A stretch of DNA of 47,138 nt from Paracoccaceae bacterium (GTDB lineage Bacteria; Pseudomonadota; Alphaproteobacteria; Rhodobacterales; Rhodobacteraceae). This document shows, piece after piece, positions 1 to 9,293 of the stretch. Position numbers and translations under genes: made by a program. The stretch lies in NCBI GenBank assembly GCA_014323795.1, contig JACONK010000022.1:1-47138 (forward strand). Direction: 5' to 3'. Numbering within the stretch: position 1 is the stretch's first letter; each line of letters opens with the position of its first letter. Under the pieces are notes generated by a model, which searched no databases, was not told the origin of the DNA, and saw only the letters and a list, made by a program, of their open reading frames with translations.

Positions 1-233
1 TTCAGCGTGTCGTTCGCACCGCCGCCGTCCAGCACATCATTGCCGGCATCGCCGTTGAGGATATCCATGCCGGTGTCGCCGGACAGCGAATCATCGCCTG
101 ACCCGCCGTTCAGCACATCATTGCCGCCCATGCCCAGCAGCGTATCGTTGCCGGCAAGGCCGTTGATGGTGTCATTCACCTCATCAGTGCCGTTCAGGGT
201 ATCGGCACCGGCGGTTCCGTCAAGTGTTGCCAT
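1..233 (-). CDS. RTX (hemolysin-type calcium-binding repeat) protein, N-terminal part
   Basis: The gene starts at ATG 233 on the minus strand and runs off the left edge, so only about 77 N-terminal residues are visible. They are built of glycine- and aspartate-rich nonapeptides of the GGxGNDxL kind, such as [18 protein letters not shown] and [10 protein letters not shown], which form calcium-binding parallel beta-rolls. Such proteins usually leave the cell by a type I secretion system that reads a C-terminal signal, which is outside the window. There is no N-terminal signal peptide, as expected for that route. A purine-rich GAAAGGAA lies about 9 nt before the ATG and supports the start. The repeats begin almost at residue 1, so this may be a pure RTX adhesin or matrix protein, but the effector domain, if any, cannot be seen. 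Confidence 0.85.
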   Translation of the reverse strand, partial: MATLDGTAGADTLNGTDEVNDTINGLAGNDTLLGMGGNDVLNGGSGDDSLSGDTGMDILNGDAGNDVLDGGGANDTL

Positions 234-812
234 GGGTCAGGTTCCTTTCAGGTTACAGGTTTGCAGTCGGTGGTGTGCCAAGGAAACAGTGCCTTTTGCG
301 GCCTGTCAAGGGTGCTGCGGGCATTCCCCTGCAACAGGGGCGGGGTGCGTGGCCCCGCCGCAGCCGTGGCAGCCCGTGGCCTTGACAGCCCCGGTTTTGC
401 GTACGTATTAAGCCAAGCCGCCAAGCCGCCCGACCCGTGCCCGAAGGCCGGGCAGATACGAAGGGGGCCGCAGGGGCAGTTATGCCGGCACAAAACACCA
501 TCGGCCAGCCCATACACCCCCCGGCACAGGGGTGCAAGGGAAATTATCGGGCAAAATCCCGAAAAGTTTTAAACCTGTCCTGCACCCGGCCCTGCAAAAG
601 GGATTACAGACCTGGCCGGACATCCGCATACCGCATCCTGCACCGCGCAGGGCCGGAACGTGTGCCCTGCCATTTCCCGCATCCCGGGGCCAGGGCAGAA
701 CCGGGCCCGGCACCCCATCCCCCCGGGCAGGACGGCAGGGCCTTCTGCGCCCCGGACATGTTGCCGGGGCCTGTGCCGTGAAAGGCCGGCAAGCCCTTAA
801 AGCCCGGTAAAG

Positions 813-850
813 GGGCGTTTAAACGGCGTTCAAAGCCCGTTTAAACGCCC
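813..850. repeat. perfect 14-bp inverted repeat with GTTTAAAC cores
   Basis: The arms 813-826 (GGGCGTTTAAACGG) and 837-850 (CCGTTTAAACGCCC) are exact reverse complements separated by a 10-nt loop. Each arm itself contains the palindrome GTTTAAAC. No T-run follows on either strand, so it is not a standard intrinsic terminator. It could be a protein-binding site, a cruciform or the scar of a mobile element. Confidence 0.7.
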
Positions 851-953
851 GATACGCACGGCGTCCGCCCGTATCTGCCCCTTGCGCACAGGCCGGGGGC
901 AGGCGGGCGGGGCGGGAAAGATGCAGGGCAGAACACGGATGAGTATTGCAGGC

Positions 954-980
954 TTGACTGGCTGGCGGAAGGCGTATTTT
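954..980 (+). promoter_or_regulatory. candidate promoter of the type II R-M operon
   Basis: TTGACT at 954-959 is followed after 15 nt by TATTTT at 975-980, in an unusually AT-rich patch of an otherwise GC-rich interval. It lies just upstream of the duplicated ribosome-binding site and start region of the methyltransferase. The assignment rests on sequence resemblance only, and the 15-nt spacer is short. Confidence 0.4.
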
Positions 981-991
981 ATTTGGAAAAC

Positions 992-1102
992 GGGAGGGGG
1001 TGTCCCTGCATGACGGTCACGGTTGTTTCAGGAGCCATGGGCGATAACGCGGACCCGCCCTCTGGGGAGGGGGTGTCCCTGCATGACGGTCACGGTTGTT
1101 TC
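992..1102 (+). repeat. 38-bp direct repeat duplicating the methyltransferase RBS and start
   Basis: Positions 992-1029 and 1065-1102 are identical over 38 bp, with a 35-bp spacer. Each copy contains GGGAGGGGGTGTCCCTGC followed by ATGACGGTCACGG, that is a Shine-Dalgarno sequence, a start codon and the first codons. The copies are 73 bp apart and therefore in different frames. The upstream ATG (1010) opens a 37-codon reading frame that ends at TAA 1121-1123, overlapping the start of the methyltransferase gene. Confidence 0.85.
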
Positions 1103-2483
1103 CCCGCATGGCGGTTCGGTTAAGGCACGACAGGCGCTTTCTGATCGGTTCTGTTCCCGTTTATCCACGAATGATTTCCTTAACCGGCGGGTTGTTTCCT
1201 ATCAGGGCAATCGCAAAACCCCCGGTCTGCGCTGGATGAAATATAAGGAAGGGTTTTCCGGTGCGCTTGTCGCCCACCTGATCGCACAGGAAAATCCGTG
1301 CGCTGTTCTTGACCCGTTTGCCGGAATGTGCACGGCCCCCCTGATCGCCGCCGGGCTTGGCCGCCGGGCGACGGGAATCGAAATCATGCCGGTTGGCATA
1401 CGGGCCGGGATGGCCCTTGCGCAGGCGGCGAACGGACTGTCCCGAAACGATTTTGACAAACATGCATCGGATCTCAAGAACGCAATCAGAACGGAAGATT
1501 CGGCATCGGGCCTTGCGTTTCCGCATGTGCGGATTACGAAGGGGGCGTTTTCTGACAGGACAGAACAGGAGATCGCAAGGGCGCGGCGGTTTCTGGCGAA
1601 TATGCGCGATGAAGGCGTGCGGGCCGTGCTGGATCTGGCCTGTATGTCGGTGCTGGAGGAAGCCAGTTATACGCGCAAGGATGGCCAGTATCTGCGCTGG
1701 GACCGCAGGGCGGACCGGCCGTTGAGGGCATCGGTGGATTTGGGCCATATTTCATCGTTCAACGCCGCGCTGGAACGGAAGATTGACGAGATCACGACCG
1801 ATTTTGACCGGTTGAGGGAGCAATTCGGCGGTGGCCGTCCATCTTTGGTCAACGGATCATGCCTTGAGTTGCTTAAGGATATTCCGGACGGGGAATTTGA
1901 TATGGTGATCACGTCCCCGCCCTATGCCAACCGGTATGACTATACCCGAACCTATGCGCTGGAACTGGCGTGGATGGGTTTTGGTCAGGATGCGTTTTCA
2001 GACCTCCGTCAAAAGATGCTTTCCGCCACCGTCGAAAACAAAACCAAGAGAGATGCGCTGGCAGAATTCTACGGAACGCATCGGGAGGCGTTTGACCGTG
2101 CCGTGCGCATGTATGATGGCCAGTGTGCAATACGTGAAGTACTGAACATACTTGAAGATCGGCGGGACGAGTTGAGCAACAGGAATGTTCTGAGGCTTAT
2201 TGAGCAGTATTTTTTCGAGATGGCCCTTGTTATTTCGGAACTGGGCCGCATTGTGTGCCCCGGGGGCGTTGTGATTATGGTGAATGACAACGTCCAATAC
2301 CACGGAGAAGAGCTGCCCGTGGACTTCATACTGTCGGATTTTGCCGAAATGGCCGGGTTCCGCTGCAGCACCATATGGCACCTTGCCAGGGGAAAGGGCA
2401 ATTCCAGCCAGCAGATGGCCCGATTTGGCCGCCAGGAACTGCGCAAATGCGTTTACAGGTGGGTGAGGCGCGATGACGGATGA
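1083..2483 (+). CDS. type II DNA methyltransferase (TSPPY type, probable N4-cytosine)
   Basis: The 466-residue product should transfer a methyl group from S-adenosylmethionine to an exocyclic amino group in DNA. Motif I reads DPFAGMCTA (about residues 77-85; the usual second glycine of FxGxG is replaced), and the catalytic motif is TSPPYANRYDY (about 277-287). SPPY is more typical of N4-cytosine than N6-adenine enzymes. Motif I precedes motif IV by some 200 residues, with the presumed target-recognition region between them. I chose ATG 1083 because GGAGGGGG stands just upstream; the frame is open back to a TTG at 1023. It overlaps the endonuclease gene by 11 bp. The base composition is clearly lower in GC than the flanks, which suggests acquisition as a unit. 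The target sequence is unknown. Confidence 0.85.
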   Translation: MTVTVVSPHGGSVKARQALSDRFCSRLSTNDFLNRRVVSYQGNRKTPGLRWMKYKEGFSGALVAHLIAQENPCAVLDPFAGMCTAPLIAAGLGRRATGIEIMPVGIRAGMALAQAANGLSRNDFDKHASDLKNAIRTEDSASGLAFPHVRITKGAFSDRTEQEIARARRFLANMRDEGVRAVLDLACMSVLEEASYTRKDGQYLRWDRRADRPLRASVDLGHISSFNAALERKIDEITTDFDRLREQFGGGRPSLVNGSCLELLKDIPDGEFDMVITSPPYANRYDYTRTYALELAWMGFGQDAFSDLRQKMLSATVENKTKRDALAEFYGTHREAFDRAVRMYDGQCAIREVLNILEDRRDELSNRNVLRLIEQYFFEMALVISELGRIVCPGGVVIMVNDNVQYHGEELPVDFILSDFAEMAGFRCSTIWHLARGKGNSSQQMARFGRQELRKCVYRWVRRDDG

Positions 2484-3384
2484 TGCGGTCCGGTCGCGCC
2501 TGCTGTCCGGTCTTCTGCAACAGCGGAAAGATATGCTTCAACGCCGGATCATTGATGGTGTGGACGTTGAATTGCATTTTGACCCGCCTGACAGGTTTAT
2601 GATCAGCCAATCGGCCTGGAATCATGTGCAGTCTTTGGATATTGTGCCAAAGATTGTGTTCGCGCATCCGGAGATTATTTCCGCGTATCCGACAACATCG
2701 CTTTATTACCGGGGGATGAGTCTGCTTTCCAGAAAAAGGGTTCAGCAGATGGCCGGCACTTCCGTGGCACCTTGGGAAGATGGACGGCAGAAGAAACCTG
2801 TTGAGCCCGAGAAGGCCGGGAAAGTGGCCTGCCTGTATAATTGCATGATCTCCTCGATCATTGAAGGGTCATCCGACTGGACACTGGACAACGGCTATCG
2901 CAACATTCTGGCTACAATGGGAATTATGTATGATGGCATGTTCAGAAACAGGATCGGCAAGATAGTCGAAACCGCGATCAAGGATCGTATTGTGTCATGG
3001 GTAAAGGCCAAGGGGATCGTATCAGAAGATGCGCCGGACATCGGAAGTTACAGGTTTCGTGACGGCACCATAATGAATTTCGGGGCAGAACCGGATATCG
3101 AGTTTGTAAGGGATGATCAGACAATCGCCACGATTGAAATCAAGGGCGGGCGTGACCCGGCCGGGGCATTGGAACGGCTGGGGGCCATGCGCAAGAGTTT
3201 TGAGGAAACGCCTAAAGGTTGTATCAATTTTCTGGTTGCGGGGGTGATCACGCCAGAGATGCGGGTGCGCTTGGAAAAGATGGGTGTCGTCAAGGTCTAT
3301 CTGTTTGACGATATTTCCCGGAACAAAAAGAGTTGGGAGGAGTTCGCGAAGGAGGTTTTTCATTATACGATCCGCGTTATCTGA
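2473..3384 (+). CDS. companion type II restriction endonuclease, PD-(D/E)XK type
   Basis: This 303-residue protein starts inside the end of the methyltransferase gene, the usual tight arrangement of a restriction-modification pair. A nuclease core of the PD-(D/E)XK kind can be read as AEPDIEF (Pro207-Asp208) followed by ATIEIKGG (Glu222, Lys224); these residues would bind the catalytic metal. There is no helicase or ATPase domain, so cleavage should be ATP-independent. I cannot name the specificity. Membership in the XcyI-like Pfam family crossed my mind but is not established. Like its partner it has lower GC than the surroundings. It should cut unmodified foreign DNA at the site protected by the upstream methyltransferase. 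Confidence 0.75.
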   Translation: MTDDAVRSRLLSGLLQQRKDMLQRRIIDGVDVELHFDPPDRFMISQSAWNHVQSLDIVPKIVFAHPEIISAYPTTSLYYRGMSLLSRKRVQQMAGTSVAPWEDGRQKKPVEPEKAGKVACLYNCMISSIIEGSSDWTLDNGYRNILATMGIMYDGMFRNRIGKIVETAIKDRIVSWVKAKGIVSEDAPDIGSYRFRDGTIMNFGAEPDIEFVRDDQTIATIEIKGGRDPAGALERLGAMRKSFEETPKGCINFLVAGVITPEMRVRLEKMGVVKVYLFDDISRNKKSWEEFAKEVFHYTIRVI

Positions 3385-3494
3385 CAGGAAACCGGGCCGC
3401 CGGGCCGGGATGCCCTGACAAATATCCATACCCCGATGGCCTGGCCGGGTATATATTCCGCAACAGAACCGCCGAACAGCCCCGATAGGTATTT

Positions 3495-4847
3495 ATGTCC
3501 CTTGCCGTTATCATCCTGGCCGCCGGGCATGGCAGGCGCATGCGCTCTGCCCTGCCGAAGGTTTTGCATCAGATAGGCCATGCGCCGCTGCTCCACCATG
3601 CCATGGACAGCGCGGGTGCGGTTAACCCTGACATGATCGTCGTTGTGGCCGGCCATGGCGAGGACGGGGTCGCCGAAGCCGCGCGGGCACACACGCCGGA
3701 TGCGGTGATCGTGACGCAGAAAGACCGGCTGGGCACTGGCCATGCGGTGGCCCAGGCAAAAAAGGCCCTGGGCAATTGCGCCGGCGATGTGGATGTGATC
3801 GTGCTTTACGGCGATACGCCTTTTATCAGTGCCGACAGCCTGCACCGCCTGCTCGCGGCGTACGCCGGCGGGGCGGCGGCCGTTGTGATGGGTTTTGAGG
3901 CCGCTGACCCGGGCCGGTACGGGCGCCTGAAAACCGGGGCGGACGGTATGCCTGAGGCCATAGTCGAGGCAGGGGACGCATCGGAGGCGGAACGGGCGAT
4001 CACGCTCTGCAACTCCGGCATCATGGCGGCTTCGGCCCAAACGATGTTCACCATGATCGGGCGCACAAACCGGGCAAATGCGGGCGGCGAGTACTATCTG
4101 ACCGATGTGATCGCCGAGGTACGCAAGGCCGGGATGAAAACCGCAGTGGTCACTTGTGCGGAGGCAGAGACGCGCGGCGTTAACTCCCGCGCGGACCTGG
4201 CCCTGGCAGAGGCCGTCTTTCAGGCCCGCAAACGGGCGGAGGCCATGGAAAACGGCGTGACCCTGACAGCACCGGCAACGGTTCACTTCGCCAGGGATAC
4301 CCGTATCGGCCGCGATGTGACGATCGGGCCCAACGTGGTGTTCGGCCCCGGGGTGACAGTGGACTCCGGTGCGCTGATCCGTGCGTTTTCCCACCTTGAA
4401 GGCTGCCATGTCAGCCCGCAGGCCATTGTCGGCCCCTACGCCCGCCTGCGCCCGGGGGCCGAAATTGGTTCCGGCGCACGCATCGGCAACTTCGTGGAAA
4501 TCAAGGGGGCAGTCATCGGCACCGGGGCCAGGGTGAACCATCTGTCTTACCTGGGCGACGCAAGCGTCGGCGCAGAGGCAAACATCGGTGCGGGCACAAT
4601 CACCTGCAATTATGACGGTGTCTCCAAACACGGGACCGAAATCGGCGCACGGGCTTTCATCGGGTCAAACACGGCACTGGTTGCGCCCGTGCGCCTGGGG
4701 GCCGGCGGGATGACCGGTGCCGGCTCTGTCATCACGGATGACGTGCCGGACGGGGCACTCGCCATCGCGCGGGCCGGGCAGACAAACAGGCCAAACCTGG
4801 CACGGCGCCTGATGCGCCGTCTGCGGGCGGCCAGGAAAGAGCGCTAG
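3495..4847 (+). CDS. glmU: bifunctional UDP-N-acetylglucosamine pyrophosphorylase / glucosamine-1-phosphate N-acetyltransferase
   Basis: GlmU acetylates glucosamine-1-phosphate and then joins it to UTP to make UDP-GlcNAc, the precursor of peptidoglycan and lipid A. The N-terminal uridyltransferase half opens with LAAGHGRRM and PKVLH (Lys22). The C-terminal half, from about residue 230, is a left-handed beta helix of hexapeptide repeats ending in the acetyltransferase site around HLSYLGDASVG and GTITCNYDG. The length of 450 residues is normal. It is the first gene of a tight forward run: glmS follows after 2 bp. A weak GATAGG stands before ATG 3495. The function is secure. Confidence 0.97.
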   Translation: MSLAVIILAAGHGRRMRSALPKVLHQIGHAPLLHHAMDSAGAVNPDMIVVVAGHGEDGVAEAARAHTPDAVIVTQKDRLGTGHAVAQAKKALGNCAGDVDVIVLYGDTPFISADSLHRLLAAYAGGAAAVVMGFEAADPGRYGRLKTGADGMPEAIVEAGDASEAERAITLCNSGIMAASAQTMFTMIGRTNRANAGGEYYLTDVIAEVRKAGMKTAVVTCAEAETRGVNSRADLALAEAVFQARKRAEAMENGVTLTAPATVHFARDTRIGRDVTIGPNVVFGPGVTVDSGALIRAFSHLEGCHVSPQAIVGPYARLRPGAEIGSGARIGNFVEIKGAVIGTGARVNHLSYLGDASVGAEANIGAGTITCNYDGVSKHGTEIGARAFIGSNTALVAPVRLGAGGMTGAGSVITDDVPDGALAIARAGQTNRPNLARRLMRRLRAARKER

Positions 4848-4849
4848 CC

Positions 4850-6667
4850 ATGTGCGGTATCACAGGTATCCTGGGCGTGCGGGAGGCGGCGCCCCGCCTG
4901 CTCGATGGCCTGCGGCGGCTGGAATATCGCGGCTATGACAGCGCGGGCATCGCAACGCTGCATGAAGGCCGGCTTGACCGGCGCCGTGCGGCCGGAAAGC
5001 TCGTCAACCTGTCGGCACTGCTGGCACAGGATCCGCTGCGCGGGACAGCCGGGATCGGCCATACCCGCTGGGCCACCCACGGTGCCCCAACGGTGCAGAA
5101 CGCCCACCCGCACCGGGCCGGGCCGGTGGCGGTTGTGCACAACGGCATCATCGAAAATTACCGCACCCTGCGCGACAGGCTCCGGGCCGGGGGCGCACAT
5201 TTTGAGACAGGGACGGATACGGAAACGGTTGCCAAACTCTGTGAATCCCTGCTGGCAGGCGGGCTGCCCCCGGTGGAGGCCACCCGGCAGACAGTTGCCG
5301 CGCTGGAGGGGGCCTATGCGCTGCTCTTCCTGTTTGACGGGGCGAATGACCTGCTGGTCGCAGTGTGCCGGGGCTCCCCGCTCGTCCTGGGGCATGGCAA
5401 GGGGGAAATGTTCGTGGCGTCCGACGCGCAGGCCATGGCATCGATGACCGGCCGGGTGACCTGCCTGGAAGACGGCGACCTGGCGATCATAACGCGACAG
5501 GGGGCAGAAATCCTTGATGCCGCCGGCAACCGGGCCAACCGGGAGATGCGCACAATCCCCCGGGGCGCGGAGATCATGGAAAAGGGCCCCCATAAACACT
5601 TCATGGCCCGGGAAATTGCCGAACAGCCCGAGGTGCTGGCGGCGGTGCTCCGGGCTTACGGCGTCACCGGGGCCACGGCCGCACGGCCCCATGACGGGCT
5701 GGATTTTGCGGGCATCGAACGGGTGACACTGGTTGCATGCGGCACCGCTTATCTGGCATGCCAGGTTGCCAAATACTGGTTTGAAAGCATGGCCGGCCTG
5801 CCGGCAGATGTTGATATCGCGTCGGAGTTCCGCCATCGCGCCCCGCCCCTGACGGAAAACTCCTATGCGATTTTTGTCAGCCAGTCGGGAGAAACCGCCG
5901 ATACGCTCGCCGCCCTGCGTTACACGGCAGAAAAGGTGCGCAAAACCATCGCCGTGGTGAATGTGGCCGAAAGTTCCATCAGCCGGGCCTGTGATGTGCC
6001 CCTGCCGACCCTGGCAGGGCCGGAGATCGGCGTCGCCTCCACCAAGGCGTTCACCTGCCAGCTCGCGGTGCTTCTGGCCCTGGTGCTGCGGGCCGGGCAA
6101 CAGCGCGGGCACCCGGCCATGGCAGAGGCCCGGAACCTGAAGACAGCCATGCGCGCCCTGCCAGGGGTGGTGCGGCGCGCGCTCGGCCGGCAGGAGGCGA
6201 TCCGGGCCGCATGCCAGGAATTGGCCGAGGCCCGGAACGCGCTGTTCCTCGGGCGCGGGCTGATGTATCCGCTGGCCCTGGAAGGGGCGCTGAAACTGAA
6301 GGAAATCAGCTACATCCACGCCGAAGGCTACGCCGGCGGGGAGCTCAAGCACGGCCCCCTCGCGCTGGTGGACGAACACATGCCGGTCATTGTTCTGGCC
6401 CCCGCGGGCCCGCTGTTTGACAAGAATGTCAACACTATACAAGAGGTTATGGCCCGCGGCGGGCGGATCATTCTGGTGACGGATGCCGCCGGGGCGGCGG
6501 CGGCGGGCGCAGGCGGCAGGACGATCCTTCTGCCGCCGGTGGCGGACGTGCTGGCACCGATTGTCTATGCCATCCCCGTGCAGCTTCTGGCCTATCATAC
6601 GGCGGTCATCAAAGGCACCGATGTGGATCAGCCGCGCAACCTCGCCAAATCAGTGACCGTGGAATAA
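4850..6667 (+). CDS. glmS: glutamine-fructose-6-phosphate aminotransferase (isomerizing)
   Basis: GlmS takes the amide nitrogen of glutamine to make glucosamine-6-phosphate from fructose-6-phosphate, the committed step toward UDP-GlcNAc. The product begins MCGITGILG, so the nucleophilic cysteine becomes the N-terminal residue after Met removal. It continues with a glutaminase domain (to about residue 240) and two SIS sugar-isomerase domains with SQSGETADT and ASTKAFTCQ. It ends in DQPRNLAKSVTVE, the typical C-terminal tail that closes the active site. The 605-residue length is normal. It sits 2 bp after glmU, so both steps of amino-sugar synthesis are probably made from one transcript. No glmS ribozyme-like leader is expected or seen. 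Confidence 0.97.
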   Translation: MCGITGILGVREAAPRLLDGLRRLEYRGYDSAGIATLHEGRLDRRRAAGKLVNLSALLAQDPLRGTAGIGHTRWATHGAPTVQNAHPHRAGPVAVVHNGIIENYRTLRDRLRAGGAHFETGTDTETVAKLCESLLAGGLPPVEATRQTVAALEGAYALLFLFDGANDLLVAVCRGSPLVLGHGKGEMFVASDAQAMASMTGRVTCLEDGDLAIITRQGAEILDAAGNRANREMRTIPRGAEIMEKGPHKHFMAREIAEQPEVLAAVLRAYGVTGATAARPHDGLDFAGIERVTLVACGTAYLACQVAKYWFESMAGLPADVDIASEFRHRAPPLTENSYAIFVSQSGETADTLAALRYTAEKVRKTIAVVNVAESSISRACDVPLPTLAGPEIGVASTKAFTCQLAVLLALVLRAGQQRGHPAMAEARNLKTAMRALPGVVRRALGRQEAIRAACQELAEARNALFLGRGLMYPLALEGALKLKEISYIHAEGYAGGELKHGPLALVDEHMPVIVLAPAGPLFDKNVNTIQEVMARGGRIILVTDAAGAAAAGAGGRTILLPPVADVLAPIVYAIPVQLLAYHTAVIKGTDVDQPRNLAKSVTVE

Positions 6668-6727
6668 TCGCGCAATGGCCGCATTTTCGCCTGACGGGCA
6701 GGCTGTGCTGCCCCACCCGGACCACCT

Positions 6728-7758
6728 GTGAGCACCGGTCGCCTGACCATTGATCTTGACGCCATCGCCGCCAACTGGCGCGCGCTTGACAGCGCATGCG
6801 GCGGGCGGGCGGCAGCCGTTGTGAAAGCCGACGGTTACGGCTGCCATGCGCCGGCGGTGGCACGGCGGCTGCTGCGCGAAGGGGTGCGCACCTTTTTTGT
6901 CGCCGTCGCCGAAGAGGGGGCGGAGGTGCGCCGGGCCGTCGGGCCGGGCCCGGATATTTTTATCTTTTCCGGCCCCTGCCCCGGCGATGAACCGCTGATT
7001 GCGGCTCATGCGCTGATCCCGCTGATCAACTCTCCCGCGCAGGCCCGGGATGTCCTGGGCACCGATCAGCCCTTCGGGGTGCAACTCGACAGCGGCATGA
7101 ACCGCCTGGGGCTGGAACCGGCCGAATTTGCCGCGCTGAAAGACGCGATCCTTGCGGGCAGACCGCAGCTGCTGATATCTCATCTCGCATGCGCGGATAC
7201 ACCGGAACACAGGCAAAATGCGGCACAACTGCGGGCCTTTATCACGATGACCGAAGGGACGGATGTTCCCCGATCCCTGGCGGCCACCGGCGGTATCATG
7301 CTGGGGCCGGACTATCACCTTGACATGACGCGCCCGGGCGTGGGGCTTTATGGCGGGCACCCTTTTGCCGGCGCCCGGGCCGTGTTACGGCTTGACCTGC
7401 CGGTCATCCAGACCCGCACCGTGGCACCGGGGGAGGCTGTCGGCTATGGCATGGCATGGCGGGCCGTGCGGCCGAGCGTGATTGCAACCGTCGCCGCGGG
7501 ATATGCCGACGGGTTGTTGCGGGCCATGGGGGGCGGCACACTTCGGCTGTTTGCAGATGACATCCCCTGCCCGCTTGTGGGCCGGGTGAGCATGGACCTG
7601 ATCACGGCGGACGTAACAGACGCGGCTGACCTGCCCCGAACACTGACCCTCCTGAATCACAGGCAGACCGTGGATGATCTGGCACAGGCGGCCGGAACCA
7701 TCGGGCATGAGATTCTGACCAGCCTTGGATCCCGTTATGCCCGCCTCTACAAGGGCGC

Positions 7759-7762
<4 letters not shown>
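6728..7762 (+). CDS. alr: alanine racemase
   Basis: This is a PLP enzyme that interconverts L- and D-alanine for the peptidoglycan stem peptide. The cofactor lysine lies in VVKADGYGCH (Lys33), and the catalytic tyrosine of the other face is in GEAVGYGMAW (around residue 242). The C-terminal beta domain contains GRVSMDLITADV and ends with LTSLGSRYARLY, the normal family ending. At 344 residues it is slightly short but complete. The start is GTG 6728. It is 60 bp after glmS, and its stop overlaps the start of the next gene, so cell-wall precursor and lipid-transport genes appear to form one operon. Confidence 0.95.
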
Positions 7763-8546
<784 letters not shown>

Positions 8547-8550
<4 letters not shown>

Positions 8551-9293
8551 TAACCTTCTGCGACATTCACAAATCCTTCGGGGCCAACCGCGTTCTGTGC
8601 GGCATGACCCTGGAGGTTGGTGCCGGTGAATCGATGGTGATCATCGGCGGGTCCGGCAGCGGGAAATCCGTAAGCCTCAAATGTGTGCTGGGCCTTGTGA
8701 CGCCCGACAAGGGCACCATCACCGTGCATGGCAGGGATGCCGCCGCAGGCGAGCGCGATGCGTTTCTGGCCGGGTTCGGGATGCTGTTTCAGGGCGGTGC
8801 CCTGTTTGATTCGCTTTCCGTCTGGCAGAACGTGGCCTTCCGCCTGCTGCGCGGTAAGCTGAAAAGGCCGCGGGAAGAGGCGCGGGGGATCGCGCTCAAA
8901 AAACTGCGCCGCGTCGGCCTCAGGCCGGAGGTGGCGGATCTCTTTCCGGCGGAACTGTCCGGGGGTATGCAAAAACGCGTCGGGCTTGCCCGTGCCATCG
9001 CAACGGATCCCGGGATCATCTTCTTTGACGAACCCACAGCAGGGCTTGACCCCATCATGTCCGGCGTCATCAACGGGCTGATCCGGGAAATTGTGGTTGA
9101 AACGGGTGCAACCGCCATAACGATCACCCACGACATGTTATCGGTTCGGGCCATCGCCGACAAGGTGGCGATGCTGCACGACGGCAAGGTGCAGTGGACA
9201 GGGCCGGTCGCGGATATGGACAGTTCCGGCGACCCGTATCTTGACCAGTTTGTCAACGCCCGGGCCACAGGGCCAATCAGGGCGGTGCGCTAG
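8547..9293 (+). CDS. mlaF: MlaF-type ABC transporter ATP-binding protein
   Basis: This cytoplasmic ATPase powers the MlaE permease. The product has 248 residues with Walker A GGSGSGKSVSLK, signature LSGGMQKRVGLARA and Walker B IIFFDEPTAGLDP; the GGSGSGKS form and the early FGMLFQGGALFDSL segment are typical of MlaF. I chose ATG 8547 because it overlaps the mlaE stop as ATGA; longer in-frame starts lie inside mlaE. Its stop codon overlaps the stop of the convergent ABC exporter gene in a shared CTAG, leaving no room for a terminator between them. Confidence 0.94.

Larger units (their letters stand above)
234..1082. other. long non-coding interval
   Basis: About 850 bp lie between the divergent RTX gene and the methyltransferase gene. 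The open frames here are short, overlap on both strands and look like GC-rich noise; I see no family in any of them. The recognisable contents are the perfect inverted repeat at 813-850, a promoter-like pair of boxes at 954-980 and the first copy of a 38-bp direct repeat at 992-1029. No tRNA or rRNA signature was found. Confidence 0.6.

Noticed and set aside
1023-1082. TTG 1023 as the start of the TSPPY methyltransferase.
   Set aside because: The extra 20 residues are encoded by the duplicated leader region; ATG 1083 has a strong SD and is the more credible start.
4844-6598. A 584-codon antisense frame across glmS, and a 593-codon antisense frame (9332-11113) across the ABC exporter.
   Set aside because: Both are complete shadows of clearly identified genes in GC-rich DNA and have His/Gln/Arg-rich compositions typical of antisense frames.
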